DNA of 64,000 nt, taken from the NCBI RefSeq assembly GCF_030811455.1, contig NZ_JAUSQU010000001.1:4650001-4714000 (forward strand), in the 5' to 3' direction. Shown piece by piece: positions 34,670-43,782 of the stretch. This DNA is from Streptosporangium lutulentum. GTDB taxonomy: Bacteria; Actinomycetota; Actinomycetes; Streptosporangiales; Streptosporangiaceae. The first letter of the stretch is position 1, and every line of letters starts with the position of its first letter. A model generated the notes under the pieces. The model worked only from the letters and a program-made list of their open reading frames with translations. It was not told the origin of the DNA and made no database searches. The translations under genes were made by a program, and so were the position numbers.

Positions 34670-36886
34670 GTGACATTGCGACGCGAGGAGAGACGTAAGC
34701 CCTCCGCGTGCCTGCGCGGGCTGGTGACCTGCGGCGTACTCGGCGGGCTGCTGGCGGCGATGGCGGCCCTGCCCCTGGTCTGCACCGTGGGTCTCACCAC
34801 CAACAAGGTCACGACCGCCCTCACCGACCTGCCGCCGAGCCCGCGAGAGGACCCGCTCTCCCAGCGCACCGTTCTCCTGGACCGGCGCGGCGACCAGTTC
34901 GCCCAGTTCTACAAGCAGAACCGGACCCTCGTGAGGCTCGACCAGGTCGCCCCTGTCATGCGCGACGCGATCGTGGCGATCGAGGACTCCCGGTTCTACG
35001 AGCACGCGGGCCTGGACATCAAGGGGACGCTGCGCGCGCTGGTGACCAACACCCAGGCGGGCGAGGTACGGCAGGGCGGCTCCTCCCTCACCCAGCAGCT
35101 CGTGAAGAACATCCTGGTCGAGAACTCCGAGAGCGACACCGAGCGCGCCCAGGCCCGCGCGCCGAGCATCAAGCGCAAGATCACCGAGCTGCGGTACGCG
35201 CTGGCGATGGAGAAGAAGTACAGCAAGGCCGAGATCCTGGAGCGGTATCTCAACATCGCCTACTTCGGCGCGGGGGCCTTCGGGGTGGAGGCCGCGGCCC
35301 AGCGGTTCTTCTCGATCCCGGCGTCGAAACTGTCCCTGTCGCAGGCCGCGACGCTGGCCGGCGCGGTGCGCGCGCCGTACTCGACCGACCCGTCGCTGGG
35401 CAGGCAGCGCCGCGAGCGCCTGCGGGAGCGCAGGGACCTCGTCCTGGACCGGATGGCCCAGCTCTCGCTCGCCCCCCGGCAGAAGGCCGAAGCCGCCAAG
35501 CGGCGCGCCCTGAACATCCATCTCAAACCGGAGCCGGGTGGCTGCGCCGAGAGCTCCTACCCCTACTTCTGCCTCTACGTCCATCGGGAGCTGCTGACCA
35601 ACCCCGCGTTCGGCCCGAGCCGCCCGGAGCGGGAGCGGCGGCTGGCCCGGGGCGGCCTCGTGCTGCACACCACCCTGGACCCGCAGGACCAGCGGGCCGC
35701 GCAGCGTGCCATCTCCTCGCGGGTCGGCCGGCGCGACACCCAGGTCGCGGCCGAGGCCATGGTCGAGCCGGGCACCGGACGGATCAGGGCGCTGGCCGCG
35801 AGCAAGAAGTACGGCCGCGACTCCGGCAAGGACAACAACGGCCCCAGCACCACGTTCAACCTTCCCGCGGACGTGGCGCACGGCGGCGGCCAGGGTTTCC
35901 AGGCGGGGTCCACGTTCAAGATCTTCACCCTGGCGACCGCGCTGAGCAAGGGCTGGCGGTTCGACGACGGTTTCATGACGCCGGGCATGTTCGTCCCTCG
36001 CGAGGGCTTCACCGACTGTACCGGCCGGAAGGTCAACGCCCCCAAGGCCAGGATCTTCAACGCCAGCGGCGAGGGCTCGGGCGGCCCGCAGAGCATCTAC
36101 ACCGGCACCTGGAAGTCGGTGAACATCTTCTACATGATGCTGGAGCAGCGGGTGGGGCTGTGCTCGGTGGTCAAGACCGCCAAGGCGCTGGGGGTCGTCC
36201 GCGCCGACGGCACCCCGCTGCGGGAGGTCCCGACCTTCACCCTCGGGGTGAACGAGATGGATCCGCTGACGGTGGCGGCCTCGGTCGCCACGTTCGGCGC
36301 GCGGGGCCGCTACTGCCGCCCGATGGCCATCCTCGACATCGTCGAACGGGACGGCACTCACGTGGCGGTCCGGCCGAGCTGCAAGAGGGTGATCGACCGC
36401 GAGGTGGCCGACGCGGTGAACCACGTGCTGTCCGGGGTGTTCACCAAGGGCACCATGACGGGCCAGGGCATCGGCCGCGACGCGGCGGGCAAGACCGGCA
36501 CCAACAACGGCTACACCTCGGCCTGGTTCGCCGGATACACCCCCGACCTGGCCGCCGCGGTCAGCGTGGGCGACATCCGCGGCGCCTACAAGCATCCGCT
36601 GACCGGCGTGCAGATCGGCGACGAGTACTACGGCGCGGTCCAGGGCGCCTCCCTGCCGGGACCGATCTGGGTGTCGTCGATGACCAGGGCCCTGCGCGGC
36701 GTCCCTGAGACCTCCTTCCGCCACCCGGACATGGGCCGTTTCGGCGGCGGGTTCACTCCCGGCATGAAGGAGGCGCTGGAGGCCGAACGCCGCGAGGAGG
36801 AGGGGCGCGGCGACGAGGACCGCGCCGGTGAGCGCCGTGCGCACCGCGTCGCCGGCCGGCGCCACCACATGGGGCAGCGCGGCTGA
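34670..36886 (+). CDS. class A penicillin-binding protein (transglycosylase-transpeptidase)
   Basis: A 738-aa bifunctional cell-wall polymerase. It has an N-terminal membrane helix (about 15-42), a GT51 domain with the catalytic Glu in IEDSRFYEH near residue 104 and RQGGSSLTQQLVKN, and a transpeptidase with the Ser-x-x-Lys in AGSTFKIF near 417, the SVN motif in TWKSVNIFYM and KTGT near 608. No PASTA repeats. A basic tail ends the protein. GTG 34670 is 3 nt after a TACTAT -10 (34662-34667), so it is probably leaderless. It is 52 nt after the MurA homologue. Confidence 0.94.
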   Translation: MTLRREERRKPSACLRGLVTCGVLGGLLAAMAALPLVCTVGLTTNKVTTALTDLPPSPREDPLSQRTVLLDRRGDQFAQFYKQNRTLVRLDQVAPVMRDAIVAIEDSRFYEHAGLDIKGTLRALVTNTQAGEVRQGGSSLTQQLVKNILVENSESDTERAQARAPSIKRKITELRYALAMEKKYSKAEILERYLNIAYFGAGAFGVEAAAQRFFSIPASKLSLSQAATLAGAVRAPYSTDPSLGRQRRERLRERRDLVLDRMAQLSLAPRQKAEAAKRRALNIHLKPEPGGCAESSYPYFCLYVHRELLTNPAFGPSRPERERRLARGGLVLHTTLDPQDQRAAQRAISSRVGRRDTQVAAEAMVEPGTGRIRALAASKKYGRDSGKDNNGPSTTFNLPADVAHGGGQGFQAGSTFKIFTLATALSKGWRFDDGFMTPGMFVPREGFTDCTGRKVNAPKARIFNASGEGSGGPQSIYTGTWKSVNIFYMMLEQRVGLCSVVKTAKALGVVRADGTPLREVPTFTLGVNEMDPLTVAASVATFGARGRYCRPMAILDIVERDGTHVAVRPSCKRVIDREVADAVNHVLSGVFTKGTMTGQGIGRDAAGKTGTNNGYTSAWFAGYTPDLAAAVSVGDIRGAYKHPLTGVQIGDEYYGAVQGASLPGPIWVSSMTRALRGVPETSFRHPDMGRFGGGFTPGMKEALEAERREEEGRGDEDRAGERRAHRVAGRRHHMGQRG

Positions 36887-36903
36887 ACACGGATCGAACC
36901 CGA

Positions 36904-36927
36904 CCCCGTGGAGCTGACGCTCCGGGG
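36904..36927. terminator. hairpin between PBP and DAHP synthase-like gene
   Basis: CCCC (36904-36907) and GGAGC (36910-36914) pair with GCTCC (36919-36923) and GGGG (36924-36927), with a 2-nt bulge. It lies in the 61-bp gap between convergent genes. Confidence 0.45.
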
Positions 36928-36947
36928 ATGCCGGAACGGTCCCGGGC

Positions 36948-37892
36948 TCACTCCGCGCGGGCGCGGCCCCGGTCGGCCGCCATCCGTTCCTCCGCGAGGT
37001 GCAGGCCCGCCTCGATGACGGCGTTCATGATGGAGGCGAGACGGTCCTCCCCGAGGCCGGGGGCGCGCCGGGCCATGTCGGCGACCAGGCGGCGCTCCCG
37101 GTCCATGTCGCGACCGGCGAAGCCGCCGACGGGCTTGAGCCGCTGGATGACGCCCGCGAGCTCGGCCCGGCGTTCCAGGAGGAGGGCGAGGGCCGCGTCG
37201 ACGCGGTCGATGGCCCCGCGCGCGGCCGGCAGGGAGCCGGGGTCCTCCCTGCGGGTGACGGCTCCGACGATCTTCACGGCCTCGTGGACGGCGAGGGCCT
37301 CCCGCTCGGTGGAGCCGGGGGGCAGGAGCAGCCCGTCGGCGCCGGCGGCGATCGCGGCGGCGGCCAGGCCGGGGTCGCCGCCGAGGTCCGCCAGGACGGG
37401 GCGGCCGGACCTCTCCCGGGCGGCGCGCATCAGGGCCAGGTCGAGGGTGACCCCGCCCAGGTGTGTACGGCTGCCGCTCTCGCAGAGCACGACCCTGTCG
37501 TTGCCCTCGGCCACGCAGTAGTCGGCGACGGCCAGCCACTCCTCCAGGGTCGCGGAGGGGGCACGCTGGACGAGCACCGGAAGGCCGAGCCGGGCGACCG
37601 CGCGGACCAGCTGGAAGTCCTGCATCCAGGCCGCGCCCACCACCGCGCCGACGGCGTTCGCGGCGATCTCCGGCAGGTCGGCCGCCGAGAACGGCTCCAC
37701 CAGGACGGGTCCCCGCCAGCCGGCGCGGACCGCCGCCACCGACTCGGACGCGAGGACGCGCCCGTGGTTCTCACGCAGGTTGATCCAGCGGGCGTCCGCC
37801 CCGGCGCCGCCGATCACCACGACCGGTCCGGCCCCCACCGTGAGCGTCCCGAACCTCACGACCCCGCGCTCCAGGTCTGCGGTCAACGACAT
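36948..37892 (-). CDS. DAHP synthase-like domain fused to chorismate mutase
   Basis: A 314-aa two-domain protein. Residues 1 to about 225 resemble the type I-beta DAHP synthase barrel (VAGPCAVES-type N-terminus replaced by VVVIGGAGA; WMQDFQLVRAVARLGLPVLVQRAPSATLEEW split over the usual QNF and KRG sites). The C-terminus is an AroQ chorismate mutase: RGAIDRVDAALALLLERR, the Lys in QRLKPVGG and DMDRERRLV. ATG 37892 follows GGGAG. It is preceded by the structured RNA at 37943-38040. Several catalytic positions of the first domain are changed (see findings). Confidence 0.8.
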   Translation of the reverse strand: MSLTADLERGVVRFGTLTVGAGPVVVIGGAGADARWINLRENHGRVLASESVAAVRAGWRGPVLVEPFSAADLPEIAANAVGAVVGAAWMQDFQLVRAVARLGLPVLVQRAPSATLEEWLAVADYCVAEGNDRVVLCESGSRTHLGGVTLDLALMRAARERSGRPVLADLGGDPGLAAAAIAAGADGLLLPPGSTEREALAVHEAVKIVGAVTRREDPGSLPAARGAIDRVDAALALLLERRAELAGVIQRLKPVGGFAGRDMDRERRLVADMARRAPGLGEDRLASIMNAVIEAGLHLAEERMAADRGRARAE

Positions 37893-37942
37893 CTCGGCTC
37901 CCATGGTCGGCCGGCGCGCGTCCCGCGAGCCGGCGGGTTCGT

Positions 37943-38040
37943 AAGAAACAGAAAAGGCAGAGACGATGCGTCTCTGCCTCGTGCCGGCTCCGGATGGGTC
38001 ACTGAATCATGCTGTCACGACCGGCCCTCCGGAGCCGGCT
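37943..38040 (-). ncRNA. candidate structured RNA with intrinsic terminator (leader or small RNA)
   Basis: Reading leftward: a TAAGGT -10 box (38052-38047) is followed, near the expected start, by a 12-bp perfect stem (38028-38039 with 37983-37994, 33-nt loop). Then comes an 11-bp perfect hairpin (37969-37979 with 37955-37965, loop ATG) and a T-rich tail, TTTTCTGTTTCTT (37955-37943). A U-tract of this quality is rare here. It lies 50 nt before the DAHP synthase-like start, so it could be an attenuator, riboswitch or independent sRNA. It is not a T-box, 6C RNA, SRP RNA or known SAM element that I can recognise. Confidence 0.6.
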
Positions 38041-38206
38041 CGATAAACCTTAAACAGCAAGTCATGCGAGCAACGATAGGCCATGCCCCCACCACCTGCC
38101 ACTTACCGGACACCACGTCTCGGTATCTGGACCCCATAACCTCGTTTAAGTCGATCACTTTACTTGGCTATGAGAGTATTCGGGGGTTTAGAAGGAGGTA
38201 AGGCGG

Positions 38207-40321
38207 TTGATGGCCGAAGCACAGCCTGAGGGGCGCCGGGTCGCCTCCCGCTACCACCTGCTCGAAGCCATCGGCCGAGGTGGCATGGGCATCGTCTGGC
38301 GGGCCCACGACGAGTTCCTCGACCGCGAAGTCGCGATCAAGGAAGTCCGCTACGCCGACATGCTCGGCGAGGACAACCAGGAGGACTTCAATCGGCGCAC
38401 CAAGCGTGAGGCGCGCGCCGCCGGGCGGCTGACCCACCCGAACGTGGTGGTGGTCCACGACGTCGTCGAGGAGGACGGGCGGCCCTGGATCGTCATGCAG
38501 CTGGTGGAGTCCCGCTCCCTCGGCAAGGTCATGCGGCAGGACGGGCCGTTGCCGCCCAAGCGGGTGGCGGAGATCGGGCTCCAGTTGCTGGACGCGCTGC
38601 GTGCCGCGCACACCCAGGGAGTGCTGCACCGTGACGTCAAGCCGGAGAACGTCCTGCTGGCCGACGACGGCCGGGTGGTCCTGACCGACTTCGGCATCGC
38701 GACGCTCGAAGCCGAGACGGCGTTGACCATGACCGGGATCGCCGGAACCCCCGCGTTCATCCCGCCTGAGCGCATCAAGGGCGCGAGCGCGCAGCGCGAG
38801 TCCGACCTGTGGTCCCTCGGGGCGACGCTGTACGCGGCCGTGGAGGGCAAGCCCCCTCACGACCGCGGCGGGGCGCTGCCGACCATGCACGCCATCCTGA
38901 ACGACGAGCCCGAGCCCCCGGCCCGCGCCGGAAGGCTGGCCCCGGTTCTCGAAGGGCTGCTCCGCAAGGACCCGGCCCTGCGCATGAACTACGCCGAGGC
39001 CGAGGGGCTGCTGCGCGCGGTGGCCGAGGGCGAGGAGAAACCCGAGAAGCCCGCCAGGAAACGGCCCGCCAAGACGGCTGTCATGCCCGCCGTGGTGGCC
39101 GCCTCGGCCACGGCCGACACCGATCCGGGAGCCCGGTTCCAGGCCGACGACTTCCCCGCCACGGGGGCGAAGCTGGGCGTCGCCGTACCGGCCCCCCCGA
39201 AGCCCCCGGCTCCGCGGGAAGAACCGCGGGAGCCCGCCGCGAAGGCGCCGGTCGAGGAGGCGCCGGCCGAGGACGCGGGGCGGAAGCCCGAGGCGGAGCG
39301 GAACCCCACCCCGCCCGCACGGTCGGAGACCGTCTCACCCGAACGGCCGAAGACCGCCCCGCCGGTACAGCAGGGTCCCGTCCCCGCACCCCGGCCCGAG
39401 CCCGCCCCGTCACGGCCGGCCCCCGCTCCCGGAGGCCGGCCGAACCCCTTCCCTCCCGTCCGGCAGCCCGTCCCGGCCCCACGGCCCGAGCCCGCCCCCC
39501 GCGCGTCCGAGGGGTTCGTCCCCGAGGTTCACCAGGACGGCGCGGGGACCCTGGACCCCTCCTCCCAGATGATGACGATGACGTCGCAGGGCGGGTCGCG
39601 GACGCCGGTGAAGCGGGGCCTGCTGGTGATCCTGCCCGCCCTGCTGATCGTCGGGATGGTCGCGGGATGGCTCGGGCTGCGCAGCGGCCAGTCCACCGAG
39701 GAGCAGGCCACCGGACCGTCGCAGGCGCGCCCGGGCGGGTCGGGCGAGCCGAGTGGGTCGGGCTCGGGCGGGTCGACCGGCCCTGCCGAGACGACCCCGG
39801 AGAGCACTCCCGAGCAGAAGCCCTCGCCGGCTCCCTCACCGAGTCCCACCCCGACGAAGAAGAAGGAGGAGTCCGCGCTTCCCGCCGGCTGGCACATGCA
39901 CAAGGACAGCAACGGCTTCTCCGTCGGCCTGCCCAAGGGGTGGTACGTGGCGAGCCGGAGCGGGAGGCAGGTGCGGTTCCGCGGGCCGAACGACTCGGTG
40001 AGCTACATGATGATCGAGTACGTCGACAAGGGGGGTGCCGACCCCAAGAAGGACTGGGAGAAGCAGGAGCCCTACAGCAGGGGCAACTTCCCGGGCTACA
40101 AGCGGATCCGGATCGAGAAGGTCGACTACATGGTGAAGGCCGCCGACTGGGAGTTCACCTGGAACATCAGCGCGGGCAAGGCCCGGGTGATCAACCGGGG
40201 GTTCATCGCCAACAAGGGCGGCCGGGGATACGCCATCTACTGGCACACCCTCGCCTCCGACTGGAAGAAGAACCTGCCCCTCTTCGAGGGGTTCGCCAAG
40301 ACCTTCTCGTCGAAGAAGTGA
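38207..40321 (+). CDS. transmembrane Ser/Thr protein kinase 1
   Basis: A 704-aa receptor kinase. The cytoplasmic kinase spans about residues 14-275 (GRGGMG, VAIKEV Lys, HRDVKPENV near 142, DFG, GTPAFIPPE). A Pro/Ala/Glu-rich linker follows to about 465, then one membrane helix (about 471-491), a Ser/Gly/Pro linker and an extracellular domain from about 560 to the end with GWHMHKDSNGFSVGLPKGW and YAIYW. No PASTA. AAGGAGGT (38192-38199) fits TTG 38207 (8 nt) better than ATG 38210 (11 nt). It is the first of two tandem kinases. Confidence 0.95.
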   Translation: MMAEAQPEGRRVASRYHLLEAIGRGGMGIVWRAHDEFLDREVAIKEVRYADMLGEDNQEDFNRRTKREARAAGRLTHPNVVVVHDVVEEDGRPWIVMQLVESRSLGKVMRQDGPLPPKRVAEIGLQLLDALRAAHTQGVLHRDVKPENVLLADDGRVVLTDFGIATLEAETALTMTGIAGTPAFIPPERIKGASAQRESDLWSLGATLYAAVEGKPPHDRGGALPTMHAILNDEPEPPARAGRLAPVLEGLLRKDPALRMNYAEAEGLLRAVAEGEEKPEKPARKRPAKTAVMPAVVAASATADTDPGARFQADDFPATGAKLGVAVPAPPKPPAPREEPREPAAKAPVEEAPAEDAGRKPEAERNPTPPARSETVSPERPKTAPPVQQGPVPAPRPEPAPSRPAPAPGGRPNPFPPVRQPVPAPRPEPAPRASEGFVPEVHQDGAGTLDPSSQMMTMTSQGGSRTPVKRGLLVILPALLIVGMVAGWLGLRSGQSTEEQATGPSQARPGGSGEPSGSGSGGSTGPAETTPESTPEQKPSPAPSPSPTPTKKKEESALPAGWHMHKDSNGFSVGLPKGWYVASRSGRQVRFRGPNDSVSYMMIEYVDKGGADPKKDWEKQEPYSRGNFPGYKRIRIEKVDYMVKAADWEFTWNISAGKARVINRGFIANKGGRGYAIYWHTLASDWKKNLPLFEGFAKTFSSKK

Positions 40322-40368
40322 GCGGCGTCTCGACCGGCGACGATTCGTGAGCTTGGGGGCAAGAGGAA

Positions 40369-42495
40369 TTGACCGAACGGAAGGTCACGGGACGCTACCG
40401 GCTGCTCGAACCCATCGGTGAAGGCGGGATGGGCATCGTCTGGCGGGCCCACGACGAACTCCTCGACCGGGTCGTGGCGATCAAGGAGGTTCGCTACCGC
40501 GGGGTCGACGAGAAGGCACGGGCCGACCTGAACCGGCGGACGATCAGGGAGGCCAGGACCGCCGGGCGGCTCGACCATCCGTCCGTGGTCATCGTGCACG
40601 ACGTGGTCGAGGAGGAGGGCCGGCCCTGGATCGTCATGCAGCTGGTCCGGTCGCGGTCGCTGGGCGCGGTCGTCCGTGAGGACGGGCCGCTGGCACCCGG
40701 CCAGGTGGCCTCGGTCGGCCTGCACGTGCTGAGCGCGCTGCGGGCGGCGCACGCCTCGGGAGTGCTGCACCGCGACGTCAAGCCGGAGAACGTCCTGCTG
40801 GCCGACGACGGCCGGGTGGTCCTGACCGACTTCGGCATCGCCGCGATGACGAACGAGACCGGGATCACCCGGACGGGCGGGATGGTCGGCACGCCGGCGT
40901 TCCTGCCCCCCGAGCGGCTCCACGGCCTGGCGGCCACCCCCCTGTCGGACCTGTGGTCCCTCGGGGCGACCCTGTACGCCGCCCTGGAGGGCCGACCGCC
41001 CTTCGAGCGTGCCACGGCCGCCGCGACCATGCAGGCCGTCCTTCAGGGCGAGCCCAGCCCCATGACGCACACCGGGCCCCTCGCCGTCGTGATCCTCGGT
41101 CTGATGTCCACGGACCCCGGCTCCCGGATGGACCCCGACCAGGCCGAGGCCCTGCTCAACCGCGTGTCCTCGGAGCAGTCCCCGGCGCAGCCCTCGGGAC
41201 ACCCGCCGGGGCGCTCCCCGGGGCACGGGGGTCAGGCCGTGGAGCACGAGAACCAGGCCTCCCTGCGCAGGGCCCTCCCCGACGTGGCCGGGCCGCCGGA
41301 GGACCACGGCTTCGCACCCCGCCCCACCCTGGGGTTCCCCCAGGGCGCCGCGGCACCCCGGAGCGAGCCGCCGTACGGGTCCCGGCCGCCGTACGCCGGG
41401 GAACCGGCTCCTCCGGCCGGGGCGGCCCCGGACACCTGGCACCCGCACCCGGGGCAGCCGTTCTCCGGCGCCCCCGGGCGAGGTGTGCCCGCCGAACCGG
41501 GACGGTTCGCTCACCCCGGGCAGCAGTCCCCGCGGAGTGATCCGGCACCCGGCCGGCCCTCCCCTCAGACCGGGCCGGCAGGACCGGGCCGGGCCGACCG
41601 TCCGGGTGGTCCGGCCGGACCCGGGCTGCCCGCCTACGGGGGCAATCCGACACATTCCTCGCACCAGGGCGGAACCCAGCATTCCGGGCAGTCGCCCTAC
41701 GGCGGCGAACCTCCGTATCAGGGCGCGCCCGCGCACTCCGGGCAACCGCCCTACGGCACCGAGCCGTCGTATCCGGGTTCCCGCCCGCGTCAGGGGCCGC
41801 CCGGCGGCGCCGGGGGCGGGCACGCCCTCCGGCGGCCGGGGGTGGAGCGGATCGCGCTCCTGGTCGGGGTGCCCGCCCTCGTGGTGACGGTCGGAGTCGG
41901 CGGCTGGCTGCTGACCGCCGACCCCGACACCCCGTCGGACCGGGGAAGCAGGCCGGTGCCCACGACCGTGTTCCCCGACGTCACGGCCGCCGAGCCCTCC
42001 CCCCGTCCCTCGAAGACCCGCCGGACGACTCCCGCCCCGTCCTCCCCCACCCAGGCCATTCCGCCGGGCTGGCGGCTGCACAAGGACACGATGGGCTTCA
42101 CCGTCGCGATGCCCAAGGGCTGGAGCGCCAAGCGGTTCTCCAACCGCGACCGGGTGGAGTTCCGCGACCCGGACTCGGACGCCTTCCTGTGGATCGAGTC
42201 GACCGAGGATTCCGAGACGGACCCGGTCAGGCACTGGCAGAAAGTCGAGAAGGCCGGGACGGCCCGGAATCTCTGGCCGGGGTACCAGCGGATCCGCATC
42301 ACCTTGCTGACCTATCGCGGCGTGGCCGCCGCGGACTGGGAGTTCCTCTACGTCAAGAAGGGCGTCCGGACGCGCGTCCTCGACCGGGGGTTCCGCACGC
42401 CCTCGGGCCGGCCGTACGCGATCTACTGGGAGAGCCCCGCCTCCGAGTGGGATCCGGCGTTCTTCGACGCCTTCACGGCGACCTTCAAGCCTTGA
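40369..42495 (+). CDS. transmembrane Ser/Thr protein kinase 2
   Basis: A 708-aa paralogue of the preceding kinase, 47 nt downstream and likely co-transcribed. The kinase (about 9-265) has GEGGMG, VAIKEV, HRDVKPEN near 131, DFG and GTPAFLPPE. A 220-residue Gly/Pro/Tyr-rich linker with repeats of SGQPPYGTEP type follows, then one helix (about 497-520) and an extracellular domain from about 565 (GWRLHKDTMGFTVAMPKGW and YAIYW), clearly homologous to that of kinase 1. The start is TTG 40369 after AGAGGAA. Confidence 0.94.
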   Translation: MTERKVTGRYRLLEPIGEGGMGIVWRAHDELLDRVVAIKEVRYRGVDEKARADLNRRTIREARTAGRLDHPSVVIVHDVVEEEGRPWIVMQLVRSRSLGAVVREDGPLAPGQVASVGLHVLSALRAAHASGVLHRDVKPENVLLADDGRVVLTDFGIAAMTNETGITRTGGMVGTPAFLPPERLHGLAATPLSDLWSLGATLYAALEGRPPFERATAAATMQAVLQGEPSPMTHTGPLAVVILGLMSTDPGSRMDPDQAEALLNRVSSEQSPAQPSGHPPGRSPGHGGQAVEHENQASLRRALPDVAGPPEDHGFAPRPTLGFPQGAAAPRSEPPYGSRPPYAGEPAPPAGAAPDTWHPHPGQPFSGAPGRGVPAEPGRFAHPGQQSPRSDPAPGRPSPQTGPAGPGRADRPGGPAGPGLPAYGGNPTHSSHQGGTQHSGQSPYGGEPPYQGAPAHSGQPPYGTEPSYPGSRPRQGPPGGAGGGHALRRPGVERIALLVGVPALVVTVGVGGWLLTADPDTPSDRGSRPVPTTVFPDVTAAEPSPRPSKTRRTTPAPSSPTQAIPPGWRLHKDTMGFTVAMPKGWSAKRFSNRDRVEFRDPDSDAFLWIESTEDSETDPVRHWQKVEKAGTARNLWPGYQRIRITLLTYRGVAAADWEFLYVKKGVRTRVLDRGFRTPSGRPYAIYWESPASEWDPAFFDAFTATFKP

Positions 42496-42535
42496 CGGCG
42501 TGGTCCGGACGCGCCTTCGAGCCGCTCCGGAGCCG

Positions 42536-43387
42536 CTACTGCCAGGCTCGCGCGTATCGCCGGTAGGTCCCGTCGTGCGTACGCAGGTGCACCCACTCGT
42601 CGACGTAGTTCGTGAACTCCTGATCACCGCGCGGCAGCAGGTACGCCTTCTCGGCGAAGGTGAACGGCCGGTCGGGGTGGATCGCGCACAGCGCCGGATG
42701 CAGCCGGGCCCGGTAGAGCGCCTCGCCGGCATCGGTGATCATCACGTCCGCCCGGCCGGCCACGATCTCGTCGAAGATCGTGTTGTTGTCCCGGTGCACG
42801 ATGATCGTCGCGTGGTGCAGGTGCGCGCGGGCGAACGTCTCGTTCGTCCCGCCCGGGTTGACGATCACTCGTACGCCGGCCCGGTCGATCCGCGCCAGCG
42901 TGCCGTACCGGTCCTTGTCCGCGCACCGCGCGATCGGCGTCTTGCCGTCGGTCCGGTACGGCTCGCTGAACACCGCCTCGCGGGCGCGGTCCAAGGTCAC
43001 CGAGATTCCGCCCATGCCGATGTCACAGCGGCCCGCGGTCAGATCCGTGAGCAGGTTCCCCCAGGTCGTGGGGGTGAACTCGGCCTTGGCGCCGAGGCTC
43101 CCCGCCAGGTCCCGCGCCATGTCGATGTCGATGCCGCTGTACGAGCCGGTCCTCGGGTCCCGGTAGGTGAACGGCCGGTAGTCACCGGTGGTGCACACGC
43201 GCAGCCTCCCGCTGTGCCGCACCTCGTCCAGCAGCGTGCCGGAGGGCGCGGGACTCGGCCGCGCCCGCTCGGCGGCGAGCCCGGCGCCCGCGGTCGTGCC
43301 GGCCAGGACGGCCAGGACGGTGACCACGACGGTGACCACGACCAGGGCCAGGGCCGACGGGACGCCGGCACGTCGTCTCACGCTCAC
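42536..43387 (-). CDS. exported cyclohexadienyl dehydratase-like / family 3 solute-binding protein
   Basis: A 283-aa protein with a basic N-terminus and one hydrophobic segment (signal peptide or anchor, residues about 8-32). The mature part aligns by eye with Pseudomonas PheC: GRLRVCTTGDYRPFTY, CDIGMGGISVTLDRAR, NPGGTNETFARAHL, LHPALCAIHPDRPFTFAEKAYLLPRGD. PheC is a solute-binding-protein fold that dehydrates prephenate and arogenate. GTG 43387 follows GGAG and begins MSVRRRAG. It is convergent to kinase 2 and divergent to kinase 3. Enzyme or amino-acid binding protein is undecided. Confidence 0.8.
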   Translation of the reverse strand: MSVRRRAGVPSALALVVVTVVVTVLAVLAGTTAGAGLAAERARPSPAPSGTLLDEVRHSGRLRVCTTGDYRPFTYRDPRTGSYSGIDIDMARDLAGSLGAKAEFTPTTWGNLLTDLTAGRCDIGMGGISVTLDRAREAVFSEPYRTDGKTPIARCADKDRYGTLARIDRAGVRVIVNPGGTNETFARAHLHHATIIVHRDNNTIFDEIVAGRADVMITDAGEALYRARLHPALCAIHPDRPFTFAEKAYLLPRGDQEFTNYVDEWVHLRTHDGTYRRYARAWQ

Positions 43388-43782
43388 AGGTCGCTCCTCC
43401 GCTCGCCTCTCCACCCGGCGCATGCCGTTGAGGGACAAAAGACCCGGACCGGGCCGGCCGTCCCCCGGATGACGTCCGGACCGTTCTCGGCGCGGCACGG
43501 GGAGGCTCTCACGGTGGTTTATCCGGTCAGAGCGAGTTCATGCAGGTGAGCGCCCTTCCGCGTCCCGCGGCCGGTCGCGTTCCGACCGGTCGATCACGAC
43601 ACGATGGCAATCAAAGATCTACGGATGGAACGCTTCCGCCGCCGACTCCTCGTAGAATGGCCTTTTCGCGCTGGGCCAAGGCCTTCGAGCCATGACAAAG
43701 GGGCGGGCCGTACCCCCACCTCTCCCACCGCCAGATACCGTGTATACGGATTGTTGACCTCATATGGGGGTACTCGAGGCAC
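43388..43782. other. 395-bp divergent intergenic region
   Basis: No gene is supported. A perfect 7-bp inverted repeat (43571-43577 with 43583-43589, CCGGTCG/CGACCGG) lies near the middle. Close to the kinase 3 start are the near-palindrome CCGTGTATACGG (43738-43749) and TTGACC (43754-43759), without a clear -10 at 17 bp. The region must hold promoters for both neighbours. Confidence 0.4.

Noticed and set aside
34670-36886. PASTA domains in the PBP or kinases
   Set aside because: C-termini were read for the PASTA pattern; the PBP ends in a basic tail and the kinases in other domains or repeats.
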